DNA of 64,000 bases from Phocaeicola plebeius DSM 17135 (GCF_000187895.1 NZ_DS990119.1:186001-250000), one strand, 5' to 3'. Shown: positions 28,073 through 37,142, counted from the first letter of the stretch. The notes: a model not told the origin generated them from the sequence alone. Program-made: numbers and translations.

Positions 28073-28735
28073 TTACGCCTTTGGTTCGTAGGTACAATAC
28101 ACCAGGTAACTTCCTTTCGCTGTAATGTGGAAACTGCAGTGTTCCACTTCATTAAGCGTACCTTGCCATAAAGAGTGAAAATCATAAATAGGATATTTTA
28201 ATCCTTCGCTTCGAAGTTGTATTGCCCCAAAATTAAAGACAGATACCTGCTGTCTGGGGAATCCGGCAAATACCTTATCACCTGTGGCAGGAATGAAGAA
28301 ACCATAGTCGGTCAGCATCACCACTTCCGCCCCCATCTGCTGATATTCCATAAGCAGACTGATATTTCCCAGTGTATGGTCCTCCCGTTTGCCCGTAGCC
28401 CCTACGAGGACAATTCGCTTTATCCCTTGCGATAGCAGAAACATCACCGCCTTAGTCTGGTCGTTGGTCTCCTGGTCCGGAATGCGATGAATCCGGTCGT
28501 GAAAACGAATCCGGTTCTCTTCCGAAAGTGAATCACCGTCGCCCACAATCCAGTCGGGCACACGTCCGCTGTCGGCCAGCGCATTCGCTGCCCCGTCGCA
28601 ACACACCACACAAGGTGCCTGATCGAGCACAGCCAATGGGAACGGATGTGAAGGGAAGTCTCCGTTTCCTACTATCACCGCTTCAGGAACAAACGGCAAA
28701 GTCAGTCGCTCATTTTCATTCTTTATGTCATTCAT
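28073..28735 (-). CDS. thiN: Thiamine diphosphokinase
   Basis: Converts thiamine to thiamine diphosphate with ATP. 220 residues. The catalytic N-terminal domain shows CCDGAANAL, IVGDGDSLS and the DQETNDQTKA segment, then VGATGKREDHTLGNI. The C-terminal half is the thiamine-binding beta domain. The gene begins six bases after the pnuC stop, and the pnuC-thiN pairing is a known Bacteroidetes arrangement for thiamine uptake and trapping. Confidence 0.95.
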   Translation of the reverse strand: MNDIKNENERLTLPFVPEAVIVGNGDFPSHPFPLAVLDQAPCVVCCDGAANALADSGRVPDWIVGDGDSLSEENRIRFHDRIHRIPDQETNDQTKAVMFLLSQGIKRIVLVGATGKREDHTLGNISLLMEYQQMGAEVVMLTDYGFFIPATGDKVFAGFPRQQVSVFNFGAIQLRSEGLKYPIYDFHSLWQGTLNEVEHCSFHITAKGSYLVYCTYEPKA

Positions 28736-28740
28736 AGTTT

Positions 28741-29343
28741 TTACTCTTTATTAGTTTGGTTATATGCCTGTTCCGTCATCAGATTCAGCCACTTTCTCCA
28801 TCCGAAAAAGGCCACTACCGCATAAAGCCCGTACAGTGCCGAAGTGAAATACAGCCCCTTGTAGATGTACAGTCCGCAGCACACCCAGTCCACAATCATC
28901 CAGGCTCCCCACTGTTCCACATATTTGCGGGCCAGCATCCACATGGCTATGATGCTCAGTGCCGTAGTGAAACTGTCCGTCCAGGGCACACTGCTGTCTG
29001 TCCATGTAATCAATATCCAGGCAATAACCACCCAGCACAGAATAAACACGGCTGTCAAGGGGAAATATACCTTGCGCGGCATGCGTGTAATGGGTGTTTC
29101 TTCTTCAGCCTGCTGTATGTTCTTCTTTTTCCTTCCTCTGCTCCAGGCTATCCAGCCATACACCGAAGCCAGCAGGTAATACACGTTGATTCCAAAATCG
29201 GCATACAGTCCGGCCTGATAATACACCACCAGATAGACGGCAGGCATCACAATACAGGCAAGCCACAGGTAAATGCTGGCACGGTACTCCAGCCATAAAT
29301 AGACTAACCCTACGAGGGTTCCAAACACTTCCAGGTAATTCAT
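28741..29343 (-). CDS. PnuC-family vitamin transporter, probably thiamine (PnuT-like)
   Basis: A 200-residue PnuC-type membrane protein with about seven hydrophobic segments, starting MNYLEVFGTLVGLVYLWLE and containing the family-typical W.W clusters (NVYYLLASVYGWIAW, WMIVDWVCCGLYIY). The frame is open upstream to 29562, but the conserved N-terminus begins at ATG 29343. PnuC proteins transport nicotinamide riboside; those beside thiamine kinase genes in Bacteroidetes are predicted thiamine facilitators. No thiamine-pyrophosphate riboswitch could be seen upstream. The likely promoter word TATCTTTG (29348-29355) ends only five bases before the start. Confidence 0.85.
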   Translation of the reverse strand: MNYLEVFGTLVGLVYLWLEYRASIYLWLACIVMPAVYLVVYYQAGLYADFGINVYYLLASVYGWIAWSRGRKKKNIQQAEEETPITRMPRKVYFPLTAVFILCWVVIAWILITWTDSSVPWTDSFTTALSIIAMWMLARKYVEQWGAWMIVDWVCCGLYIYKGLYFTSALYGLYAVVAFFGWRKWLNLMTEQAYNQTNKE

Positions 29344-29347
29344 GGTG

Positions 29348-29355
29348 CAAAGATA
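29348..29355 (-). promoter_or_regulatory. -7 box immediately before pnuC
   Basis: The plus strand reads CAAAGATA; the minus strand is TATCTTTG. The box ends at 29348 and the start codon begins at 29343, implying a leaderless or nearly leaderless message. Confidence 0.5.
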
Positions 29356-29495
29356 GTATAAGCCGAGTGCAGCGGCAAATAGAAAGAATTGTTTTCTGAT
29401 TTTGACTATGCGAAGACGCAACCTAGCCAACGATAGTAGAAAGCGAGTAAATGGTTGTTTAGAAGAGTTTTTTCTTGTGCAGAGTAATATTTTTG

Positions 29496-29591
29496 TATCT
29501 TTGAAATTGATTGAACATTTTTGTTCAGTGGATTGAACATTTTGTGGAATAAGATTGAACATTGGGAAAAAATAAAATATTCAATCTTATT
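29496..29591 (+). promoter_or_regulatory. Promoter and repeat-rich leader of the rhuM-like gene
   Basis: The pnuC-rhuM interval (29344-29647) holds a TATCTTTG box (29496-29503), then three copies of GATTGAACATT at 29509, 29531 and 29553, exactly 22 bases apart. The first copy forms the palindrome TGAACA-N4/5-TGTTCA with 29522-29527. A perfect 12-bp inverted repeat follows: AATAAGATTGAA (29548-29559) and TTCAATCTTATT (29580-29591). These are candidate operators or an RNA leader structure. Confidence 0.7.
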
Positions 29592-29647
29592 TGATAGTTG
29601 TTCTACAAGTAATGTGACAGGTGTATCCGTAAAAAAGGAAATCAACC

Positions 29648-30652
29648 ATGAATGAGCAGCCTAACAATGGAAATATAATTCTCTACCAGACAGAGGATGG
29701 CAAATCAAGAATAGAAGTAACGCTATGCAATGATACAGTGTGGCTTACTACCGACCAGATGGCAGAATTGTTTCAGAGAAACAAATCGACTATTTCAAGA
29801 CATATAAAGAATGTATTCGAGGATGGAGAATTGAATCCGGATTCAGTTGTTGCATTTTTTGCAACAACTGCCGCTGACAATAAAAAATATCAGGTGGCAT
29901 ATTATAACCTTGACATGATAATCAGTGTAGGTTATCGTGTCAAGTCGCATCGTGGCGTACAGTTCAGAATTTGGGCTACACAAGTTCTGCGTGAATATCT
30001 TGTAAAAGGATTTGCCATGAACGATGATTTGCTGAAAAGTGCTGGCGGAGGAAACTATTTCGACGAGCTACTCAGTCGTATCCGTGACATCCGTTCTTCG
30101 GAAAAGGTTTTCTATCGCAAAATACTTGAAATATACGCCTTAAGCATTGATTATGACCCGCGCACTGAAGCTACCATGCAGTTCTTCAAGACTGTACAAA
30201 ACAAAATGCATTTCTCTGTACATGGTCATACCGCTGCCGAAATTATATACGAGCGTGCTAACGCTGAAAAAGATTTTATGGGATTGACTTCATGGACGGG
30301 ATCATTGCCCAAACGTACGGATGCAGAAATAGCGAAGAACTATCTTTCTTCTGATGAGTTGGATACGCTCAACAGAATCGTCAGTCTATACTTGGATTTT
30401 GCCGAACTTCAGGCTAAATCGCACAAGCCCATGTATATGAAGGACTGGATTCAAAAGCTGGACGATTTTCTAAAGCTTTCTGGAAAAGAGCTGTTAAGCC
30501 ATGCTGGAAAAATTTCTGCTGAGTTGGCAAAGCAGAAAGCAGATACGGAATACGATAAGTTCAAGGAAAGAACTACTTATAGTCTTTCGCCTGTAGAGAT
30601 TCATTTCTTAGAGAATTTTGAAAAGGAACAGAAAAAGCTGAAAAACAGATAG
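29648..30652 (+). CDS. RhuM family protein
   Basis: A 334-residue protein of the RhuM family, first named in a Salmonella pathogenicity island and common on Bacteroidetes accessory loci. The N-terminal part (VTLCNDTVWLTTDQMAELF.RNKSTISRHI) is a winged-helix-like DNA-binding segment; YNLDMIISVGYRVKS..G..FRIWATQVLREYL is the family core, and the C-terminal half is helical with FDELLSRIRDIRSSEKVFYRKI. An AAGGA-type site precedes ATG 29648. Its biochemical role is not established; DNA-binding fits the repeat-rich leader. It is isolated within housekeeping genes and may be a small accessory insertion. Confidence 0.88.
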   Translation: MNEQPNNGNIILYQTEDGKSRIEVTLCNDTVWLTTDQMAELFQRNKSTISRHIKNVFEDGELNPDSVVAFFATTAADNKKYQVAYYNLDMIISVGYRVKSHRGVQFRIWATQVLREYLVKGFAMNDDLLKSAGGGNYFDELLSRIRDIRSSEKVFYRKILEIYALSIDYDPRTEATMQFFKTVQNKMHFSVHGHTAAEIIYERANAEKDFMGLTSWTGSLPKRTDAEIAKNYLSSDELDTLNRIVSLYLDFAELQAKSHKPMYMKDWIQKLDDFLKLSGKELLSHAGKISAELAKQKADTEYDKFKERTTYSLSPVEIHFLENFEKEQKKLKNR

Positions 30653-30769
30653 GTTATCATTTCCTAAAGGCTATTTTTATAGCGAATATTATGCAATACC
30701 TGAAAACACTTTCCACAATTCGGGTATAAACATCTGTAAATGGTATACATTCTCCCCATATTAATCGGT

Positions 30770-30777
30770 TAACTTTG
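30770..30777 (+). promoter_or_regulatory. -7 box of the CMD-cupin gene
   Basis: TAACTTTG, 38 bases before ATG 30816. Confidence 0.55.
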
Positions 30778-30815
30778 CCATTGAAAAAGAAGACAAACCA
30801 ATAACTCATACCATT

Positions 30816-31637
30816 ATGAAAATACAAATGGTCCTTGCGCTTGCCGCATGGGTAATAAACAGTACAACTATTATGGCACAGGAAACGATTAAACAGACAG
30901 CTGGACGCGATCAGCTGGGAGATTTTGCTCCTAAATTCGCGGAACTTAATGATGATGTACTTTTCGGTGAGGTGTGGAGCCGTACCGACAAACTCGGTCT
31001 GCGCGACCGGAGTCTGGTCACCATCACTTCACTTATCAGTCAGGGTATTACCGACAGTTCACTGACTTATCACTTGCAGACTGCCAAGCAGAACGGCATC
31101 ACCCGTACGGAAATCTCGGAAATCATTACGCACATTGCCTTTTATGCCGGATGGCCGAAAGCATGGGCCGCTTTCCGTCAGGCCAAGGAAGTTTGGGCGG
31201 AAGATATAACCGGAGAAGAGGCAAAGGCAGCTTTCCAGCGCGAAATGATTTTCCCAATTGGAGAACCGAATACAGCATTTGCACAATACTTTATCGGTCA
31301 GAGTTACCTGGCTCCGGTTTCGAAGGAACAGGTGCCGGTATTCAATGTGACCTTTGAACCAGGATGCCGCAATAACTGGCATATTCACCGGGCGACTAAA
31401 GGCGGCGGACAGATGCTTATCGGAGTGGCTGGCCGTGGCTGGTATCAGGAAGAAGGCAAACCTGCCGTACAGATTCTGCCGGGCACGGTGATTCATATTC
31501 CTGCCGGTGTGAAGCACTGGCACGGGGCAGCAGCCGACAGCTGGTTTGCACACCTGGCATTCGAAGTGGAAGGAGAAAACACTTCGAACGAATGGCTGGA
31601 ACCTGTTTCAGACGAAGAATATAGTAAACTGCAATAA
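30816..31637 (+). CDS. Exported carboxymuconolactone decarboxylase-like/cupin fusion protein
   Basis: A 273-residue protein with a signal peptide ending IMAQ (about 21). Residues about 40-125 are a CMD/AhpD-like helical domain (RDRSLVTITSLISQGI, ITHIAFYAGWPKAWAAF) without the CxxC of AhpD peroxidases. Residues about 165-255 are a cupin with metal ligands in NWHIHR, GVAGRGWYQEEG and IPAGVKHWHG. This fusion resembles a group seen beside quinone and halogenated-compound genes; the reaction is unknown. The next gene, after a hairpin, is a cyclophilin-like lipoprotein that often accompanies it. Confidence 0.85.
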   Translation: MKIQMVLALAAWVINSTTIMAQETIKQTAGRDQLGDFAPKFAELNDDVLFGEVWSRTDKLGLRDRSLVTITSLISQGITDSSLTYHLQTAKQNGITRTEISEIITHIAFYAGWPKAWAAFRQAKEVWAEDITGEEAKAAFQREMIFPIGEPNTAFAQYFIGQSYLAPVSKEQVPVFNVTFEPGCRNNWHIHRATKGGGQMLIGVAGRGWYQEEGKPAVQILPGTVIHIPAGVKHWHGAAADSWFAHLAFEVEGENTSNEWLEPVSDEEYSKLQ

Positions 31638-31647
31638 TCTATCCAGC

Positions 31648-31682
31648 GTCATCGGCCTTTCGGCTTTGCCGGGGCCGATGAC
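31648..31682 (+). terminator. Hairpin after the CMD-cupin gene
   Basis: GTCATCGGCC (31648-31657) and GGCCGATGAC (31673-31682) are perfectly complementary and are followed by a pyrimidine-rich stretch (CTTTCTCTC...). It may end or attenuate transcription into the next gene. Confidence 0.7.
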
Positions 31683-31721
31683 CTTTCTCTCTTCCCTTTT
31701 CTGTCACCTACATTTTTATTT

Positions 31722-32270
31722 ATGAAGAGAATCTTGTTATTCCCGCTTCTGCTTTTTGCCGGCATGACCCTGTTTGCCTGCAATCCTTCGGACGATGCCC
31801 CGTCTGCACCTGAAACGAACACCCCCGAACAGTCGGGGAATGCCGGAGACAGTGAAACCAATGAACATCCTGAAAACGATGAAAATGAAGATACTCCTAT
31901 GGAAAATAATACACTTAAACTGACCGTGAACGGTCGCTCTTTTACAGCTACATTAGTAAAGAATTCATCTACAGAGACGCTGATGAAACAATTGGCGCAA
32001 GGAAGTGTAGACATTCGCATGAATGATTACGGAGATATGGAAAAGGTGGGCTCTTTAGGCTTTTCCTTGCCAAGAAATGACCGGCAGACAACCACATCTC
32101 CCGGCGACCTGATTCTGTATCAGGGCAATTCGTTTGTTATTTATTACGATACGAATTCATGGAACTTTACCCGCTTGGGAAAGGTGGATGGCGTGTCCAG
32201 CCGCAATGAGATGCTGGATTTGCTGGGTGGCAAAGGAGAAGTTACCGTAACCCTCTCGTTAGCAGAATAA
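31722..32270 (+). CDS. Cyclophilin-like fold lipoprotein
   Basis: A 182-residue lipoprotein: lipobox LFAC (C20), a 45-residue acidic, Glu/Asn/Pro-rich linker, then a domain from about residue 66 with LTVNGRSFTATLVKNSST, FSLPRNDRQTTTSPGDLILYQGNSFVIYY and WNFTRLGKV, the cyclophilin_like (DUF) family found in many bacteria. No prolyl-isomerase activity is established for this family. Located after the CMD-cupin gene and before a terminator. Confidence 0.82.
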   Translation: MKRILLFPLLLFAGMTLFACNPSDDAPSAPETNTPEQSGNAGDSETNEHPENDENEDTPMENNTLKLTVNGRSFTATLVKNSSTETLMKQLAQGSVDIRMNDYGDMEKVGSLGFSLPRNDRQTTTSPGDLILYQGNSFVIYYDTNSWNFTRLGKVDGVSSRNEMLDLLGGKGEVTVTLSLAE

Positions 32271-32301
32271 AAAACTTGATAAAAAGAATTAGAATAAGGT
32301 T

Positions 32302-32334
32302 TTGCTCAGGGGCAATTATATTGGCTCTGAGCAA
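32302..32334 (+). terminator. Hairpin after the cyclophilin-like gene
   Basis: TTGCTCAG (32302-32309) pairs with CTGAGCAA (32327-32334), followed by TTTGTTTTTT. Confidence 0.75.
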
Positions 32335-32355
32335 TTTGTTTTTTATAGGATTTTT

Positions 32356-32363
32356 TACTTTTG
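32356..32363 (+). promoter_or_regulatory. -7 box of the TonB-dependent receptor gene
   Basis: TACTTTTG, 37 bases before ATG 32401, with TTTG at 32335-32338. Confidence 0.55.
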
Positions 32364-32400
32364 CATCCTTTTACGTGCATACATTTAATTAACGACTTGA

Positions 32401-34308
32401 ATGAAAAAACGAACGATACCTGTTTTACTGCTCGGCCTGGCCTGCCATGCAGGAATGGCCCAGAAACCACAACGAGATACACTTTCATTGACAAACAAGA
32501 TTCACCAGATAGATGAGGTGGTAGTGACCGGCGCACGCCATGAGACGGATGTACGACATCTTTCACAAACTGTGTCGGTAGTGGGACGCGCCCAGATAGA
32601 AAGTGCCTTGCAACCGTCTTTGCTGCCCGTGCTTACTGAACAGGTGCCCGGACTCTTTGTCACTTCGCGAGGCATCATGGGCTACGGCGTATCTACCGGA
32701 GCGGCGGGTGGCATTTCTCTGCGCGGACTGAGTGGAGGTACGGCCCGGTTGATGGTCATGATTGACGGTCATCCGCAATATGCAGGGATTTTCGGTCATC
32801 CGATAGCCGATGCCTACCAGTCGTTTCTGGCCGAGCGCGTAGAGGTATTGAGAGGACCAGCCTCGGTACTTTACGGTTCGAATGCCATGGGAGGCGTGAT
32901 CAATATTGTGACACGGAAGATGCAGGAAGACGGAGTAGATACACACCTTCATGCGGGTTATGGTTCGTATAACACACTGGAAACGGAACTGACCAACCGT
33001 GTCCGCAAGGGACGATTCTCGAGCGTGGTATCGGGCTCCTACAATCGTACCGACGGGCATCGGACCGATATGGGATTTGAACAGTACGGTGGATATGCCA
33101 AGCTGGGATATGAAGTGGTTGAACACTGGAACCTGCATGGAGATGTAGACGTGACACATTTCAATGCCTCCTATCCCGGTCCGATAACTGCTCCGTTACT
33201 CGACGGCGACCAGCGCATTACGCGTGGAGTCACTTCTTTTGCTATGGAGAACCGCTACAAAAAGACTTCCGGCGCATGGAGTTTTTTCTATAACTGGGGG
33301 AACCACTGGATTAACGACGGATACACTCCTTCTGCCGGAGAGGGTCCGCAAGATGCCCGCTTCAACTCCCGCGACCACATGATGGGTGTTTCGCTCTATC
33401 AAAGTACCCGATTCTTCGAGGGAAACCGCATTACCTTTGGTTTCGACTGGTTCCGCTACGGAGGACATGCGTGGAATGAGTATGTGAGTGGAGAAAATGC
33501 GGGTACGTCTGCCGACTTGGTGGATAAGCAGGAAGATGAACTGGCTGGATACGTGGACTTGCGTCAGGACATCCGTTCGTGGCTGACGTTCAATGCCGGA
33601 CTCCGGGTAGACCATCATTCGCGTGTGGGAACGGAATGGGTGCCGCAGGTCGGTCTGGCTTTTCATCTGCCACAAGCTATGGAACTGAAGGCATCGGCTT
33701 CAAAAGGCTTCCGCTACCCTATCCTTCGGGAAATGTACATGTTCCCGCCACAAAACCCTGACCTGCAACCGGAATCTATGTGGAACTATGAGCTGGCCTT
33801 CTCACAGCGATTGATGCACGGCAGACTACAGTATGGTGTCAATCTGTTCTTCATTGACGGAAAGAACCTTATCCAGACGTTGCCGAATCCTCACGGAAGC
33901 GGTATGCTGAACCAGAACTCCGGAGAGATAGAAAATGCGGGTGTAGAAGTACAGGCTGCCTACCGTATCGACTGCCACTGGTCGGTAGACGGAAATTACA
34001 GCTATCTTCACATGAAGAATCCGGTCATCGCCGCTCCGGAACATAAACTTTATGTCGGAACCAGTTTCTCGCAAGGGCGGTGGAACGTATCTACGGGTCT
34101 GCAATACATTGCCGGACTTTATACGCAGACGGACCCCGTGGTGACCGAAGATTTCGTGCTTTGGAACCTGCGTGCCACCTTCCGTGTGAACCGCTGGCTG
34201 GACATCTGGGCACGTGGTGAAAACCTGTTGGCACAGAAATATGAAATCAATGCCGGGTATCCCATGCCGCGTGCCACTGTGATGGCTGGAATCAATCTCA
34301 ATTTTTAG
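32401..34308 (+). CDS. TonB-dependent outer-membrane receptor
   Basis: A 635-residue receptor: signal peptide ending GMAQ (21), TonB-box-like IDEVVVTG near 38-45, plug domain with the VEVLRGPASVLYGSNAMGGVINI signature split over about 142-165, then a barrel ending in ATVMAGINLNF. Its small size and the lack of a SusD partner favour a metal, siderophore or vitamin receptor over a glycan one. No metabolic genes adjoin; the downstream M28 peptidase gene has its own promoter. Confidence 0.92.
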   Translation: MKKRTIPVLLLGLACHAGMAQKPQRDTLSLTNKIHQIDEVVVTGARHETDVRHLSQTVSVVGRAQIESALQPSLLPVLTEQVPGLFVTSRGIMGYGVSTGAAGGISLRGLSGGTARLMVMIDGHPQYAGIFGHPIADAYQSFLAERVEVLRGPASVLYGSNAMGGVINIVTRKMQEDGVDTHLHAGYGSYNTLETELTNRVRKGRFSSVVSGSYNRTDGHRTDMGFEQYGGYAKLGYEVVEHWNLHGDVDVTHFNASYPGPITAPLLDGDQRITRGVTSFAMENRYKKTSGAWSFFYNWGNHWINDGYTPSAGEGPQDARFNSRDHMMGVSLYQSTRFFEGNRITFGFDWFRYGGHAWNEYVSGENAGTSADLVDKQEDELAGYVDLRQDIRSWLTFNAGLRVDHHSRVGTEWVPQVGLAFHLPQAMELKASASKGFRYPILREMYMFPPQNPDLQPESMWNYELAFSQRLMHGRLQYGVNLFFIDGKNLIQTLPNPHGSGMLNQNSGEIENAGVEVQAAYRIDCHWSVDGNYSYLHMKNPVIAAPEHKLYVGTSFSQGRWNVSTGLQYIAGLYTQTDPVVTEDFVLWNLRATFRVNRWLDIWARGENLLAQKYEINAGYPMPRATVMAGINLNF

Positions 34309-34314
34309 GATAAG

Positions 34315-34346
34315 TTTGTGAAATTCATAAGTTCTGCCTATTTTTG
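34315..34346 (+). promoter_or_regulatory. Promoter of the M28 peptidase gene
   Basis: TTTG (34315-34318), 20-base spacer, TATTTTTG (34339-34346): a full match to the Bacteroidetes consensus, nine bases before ATG 34355, which implies a very short leader. Confidence 0.75.
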
Positions 34347-34354
34347 CTCTCATT

Positions 34355-35371
34355 ATGAAAAAGACAATCACTTCTCTCCTACTGGTGTGGGCGATAGGCT
34401 CATGCGGTACATCTTTCCTTCAGGCACAGACCGCCGTAGAAAAAGGTCTGAAGAGTATCAACCGCCCTTCTGCCGAGGCCATTGTAGGCTTTCTGGCCGA
34501 TGACGCGCTGCAAGGACGTGAAGCCGGCATGATTGGTTCGCGTGTGGCAGCCCGCTATCTGGTTTCCTGTCTTCAGGAAGCTGGCATCGCTCCTCTGTAT
34601 GATGGTTCGTATTACCAGCCATTCGAAGCCTGTGCCAAGGAACGGCAGCAGAAAGGCCGCTGGCAGGTACATCCCGATTCCATTGCCCAGTTGAAACAGG
34701 GTACGCACCGTTCGCTCCGCATGGCCAATGTGTTGGGCATGATTCCAGGAGAACGGACCAATGAGTACGTGGTGGTAGGCGCGCATTTCGACCACTTGGG
34801 AATTGATGAAACACTGGCAGGTGACAAAATCTACAACGGAGCCGATGACAATGCGTCGGGTGTATCGGCCGTGATGCAGATTGCCCGTGCTTTTCAGGCC
34901 AGTGGCAAAAAGCCCCTGCGCAACGTCATCATCGCATTTTGGGATGGAGAAGAGAAAGGACTCTTAGGCTCTAAGTATTTCATGCAGCACTGCGATTTTA
35001 TAAAGGATATCAAAGGTTATTTGAATTTCGATATGATTGGCCGGAACAATCGGCCGGAACAACCTGAGCACGTGGTGTATTTCTATACGGAAGCACATCC
35101 GGCACTGGGCCAGTGGCTCAAGGATGACATTGCCCGTTACGGGTTGAAACTGCAACCGGATTACCGCCCGTGGGACCGTCCGGTGGGAGGAAGTGACAAT
35201 GCTTCGTTTGCCGTACACGACATTCCCATCATTTGGTATCATACTGACGGACATCCGGATTACCACCAGCCTTCTGACCATGCCGACAAGCTGAACTGGG
35301 AGAAGGTGGTGGAAATTACCAAGGCTTCTTTCCTCAACGCTTGGAACCTGGCTAACGAGAAATCGTATTAG
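34355..35371 (+). CDS. M28 family zinc aminopeptidase
   Basis: A 338-residue exported peptidase with a signal peptide and a possible lipobox (IGSC, C18). Zinc ligands can be followed: H in VVGAHFDHLG, bridging D in NGADDNASG, catalytic EE in WDGEEKG, D in LNFDMIGRN and H near the end (HPDYHQPSDHAD). The order matches di-zinc M28 aminopeptidases acting in the periplasm. It is convergent with hcp, the two stops being four bases apart. Confidence 0.93.
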   Translation: MKKTITSLLLVWAIGSCGTSFLQAQTAVEKGLKSINRPSAEAIVGFLADDALQGREAGMIGSRVAARYLVSCLQEAGIAPLYDGSYYQPFEACAKERQQKGRWQVHPDSIAQLKQGTHRSLRMANVLGMIPGERTNEYVVVGAHFDHLGIDETLAGDKIYNGADDNASGVSAVMQIARAFQASGKKPLRNVIIAFWDGEEKGLLGSKYFMQHCDFIKDIKGYLNFDMIGRNNRPEQPEHVVYFYTEAHPALGQWLKDDIARYGLKLQPDYRPWDRPVGGSDNASFAVHDIPIIWYHTDGHPDYHQPSDHADKLNWEKVVEITKASFLNAWNLANEKSY

Positions 35372-35375
35372 GCCG

Positions 35376-37028
35376 TCAACAGATACCGAACAGTTTCATG
35401 TCCGCTTCGGGGGTAGTAATGCCTCCGATGCCGAACTGTTCTACCAGTACTTTGGCTACGTTTGGTGAGAGGAAAGCCGGTAAGGTAGGTCCCAGGTGAA
35501 TATGTTTCACGCCCAGGCTCAACAGGGCCAGCAGGACGATGACCGCCTTCTGTTCGTACCAGGCAATGTTGTACACAATGGGGAGTTCGTTGATGTCGTT
35601 CAACTGGAAGACTTCCTTCAGCTTCAGGGCAATGACGGCCAGTGAGTAGCTGTCGTTACATTGTCCGGCATCAAGCACACGGGGAATTCCTTGAATATCG
35701 CCTAACGGAAGCTTGTTGTAACGGTACTTCGCGCAACCGGCCGTAAGGATGACCGTATCTTTCGGAAGTGCCTGAGCAAAGTCGGCATAGTAATCGCGGC
35801 TCTTCATGCGTCCGTCGCATCCAGCCATGACCACAAATTTGCGAATGGCACCGCTCTTCACGGCTTCTACTACCTTATCAGCTAGTTGCATCACCTGATT
35901 ATGGGCAAATCCGCCGATAATCTCTCCCTGCTCCAGCTCTACAGGCGGCTGGCATTGTTTGGCCAGTGCGATGACCTCTGAAAAATCCTTGTGTCCCTCG
36001 GCATCCGTGGCAATATGCTTGCAGCCGGGATACCCCGTTGAATTAGCCGTAAACATCCGTTCCTTATAAGTCGCATTTTCCAGTGGCGGCACGATACAGT
36101 TGGTGGTGAACACAATCGGGCCGTTGAATGCCGTAAACTCTTCGCGCTGCTTCCACCAGGCATTTCCATAATTTCCTACAAAATGCTTGTATTTCTTGAA
36201 GGCCGGATAATAGTGCCCCGGGAGCATTTCGCTATGCGTGTATACGTCTACTCCCGTACCTTCAGTCTGGCGCAAAAGCTCCTCCAGGTCGTGCAAGTCG
36301 TGTCCGCTGATCAGGATACCTGGATTCTTCCCTACTCCGATGTTTACCTTCGTCAGTTCCGGATGCCCGTAGCGGGTGGTGTTGGCACGGTCCAGCAAAG
36401 CCATTACCTGTACTCCGTACTGTCCAGCCTCAAGTACCAAAGCCACGAGTTCGTCTGCTCCCATTGTCTGTGTGGTAATACGCGCCAAAGCCGATTGCAT
36501 AAAGGCATGAATGGCCTCGTCAGCAAATCCCAGACGCATGGCATGTTCGTGGTAAGCTGCCATTCCCTTCAGTCCGTACATCAGCAGTTCTTTCAACGAG
36601 CGAAGGTCCTCGTTCGGTTCTCTCAACACTCCTACGGAAGCTGACTTGGACAGGTATTCTTCCTCTTTACCGTTCCATGTCAGTTCATCCGCTTCCGGTA
36701 AGACGATACCTGCTTCCACGGCACGTGCCTTCAGACGATCGCGCAGTTCCAGTCCCTTTCTCACACGAGCCAGGATACTTTCATCGTCAAAATTGGCATT
36801 GGTAATTGTAGAGAAAAGTGCGTCGGTGACAAACCCATTCGTACCGGCTTCCACTTCGTGTCCCTTCGTGCGCAAGGCATCGGCAGCCACCGACACGCCG
36901 CGTACCACAAAGAGCAACAAATCCATGTAGCGTGCGGTGGTATCTTTCTTTCCGCATACTCCTCGCAACACACATCCAGTGCCTTTAGCCGCTTCCTGAC
37001 ACTGGTAACAAAACATATTTCCTTCCAT
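35376..37028 (-). CDS. hcp: Hybrid cluster protein (hydroxylamine/NO reductase)
   Basis: A 550-residue class III-type Hcp. The N-terminal Cys cluster ([22 protein letters not shown]) binds the cubane cluster; later conserved parts include TGCKH-like [18 protein letters not shown] and [11 protein letters not shown], which hold the hybrid cluster ligands. Hcp reduces NO or hydroxylamine and mediates S-nitrosylation in anaerobes. Start is at 37028 or, four codons in, at 37016. A Crp/Fnr regulator is divergent with a perfect palindrome between, consistent with HcpR control. Confidence 0.96.
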   Translation of the reverse strand: MEGNMFCYQCQEAAKGTGCVLRGVCGKKDTTARYMDLLLFVVRGVSVAADALRTKGHEVEAGTNGFVTDALFSTITNANFDDESILARVRKGLELRDRLKARAVEAGIVLPEADELTWNGKEEEYLSKSASVGVLREPNEDLRSLKELLMYGLKGMAAYHEHAMRLGFADEAIHAFMQSALARITTQTMGADELVALVLEAGQYGVQVMALLDRANTTRYGHPELTKVNIGVGKNPGILISGHDLHDLEELLRQTEGTGVDVYTHSEMLPGHYYPAFKKYKHFVGNYGNAWWKQREEFTAFNGPIVFTTNCIVPPLENATYKERMFTANSTGYPGCKHIATDAEGHKDFSEVIALAKQCQPPVELEQGEIIGGFAHNQVMQLADKVVEAVKSGAIRKFVVMAGCDGRMKSRDYYADFAQALPKDTVILTAGCAKYRYNKLPLGDIQGIPRVLDAGQCNDSYSLAVIALKLKEVFQLNDINELPIVYNIAWYEQKAVIVLLALLSLGVKHIHLGPTLPAFLSPNVAKVLVEQFGIGGITTPEADMKLFGIC

Positions 37029-37069
37029 ATTCTTTCTTGGGTTATTATTGATTTTTCATTAAGTTTGCG

Positions 37070-37114
37070 CAAAGATGAGGAATCCTGCACGGGATTTCTG
37101 TCACCTATGTGACA
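37070..37114 (-). promoter_or_regulatory. Putative Crp/Fnr-type operator and hcp promoter
   Basis: TGTCACCTATGTGACA (37099-37114) is a perfect palindrome with half-sites TGTCAC/GTGACA, the Crp/Fnr-superfamily style. A CATCTTTG word on the minus strand (37070-37077) is a near-consensus -7 box for hcp. The palindrome centre would be about 43 bases upstream of the implied start site, the position used by class II activators. Confidence 0.75.
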
Positions 37115-37142
37115 CACAACCCAAAGAAAAGTTAAAAGAAAT

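Noticed and set aside
29344..29647. TPP riboswitch upstream of pnuC-thiN
   Set aside because: The CTGAGA and ACCTGATCTGG..A-type conserved blocks could not be found on the minus strand in this interval.
34315..34346. Regulatory link between the TonB receptor and the M28 peptidase as one operon
   Set aside because: A complete consensus promoter lies between them, so separate transcription is more likely.
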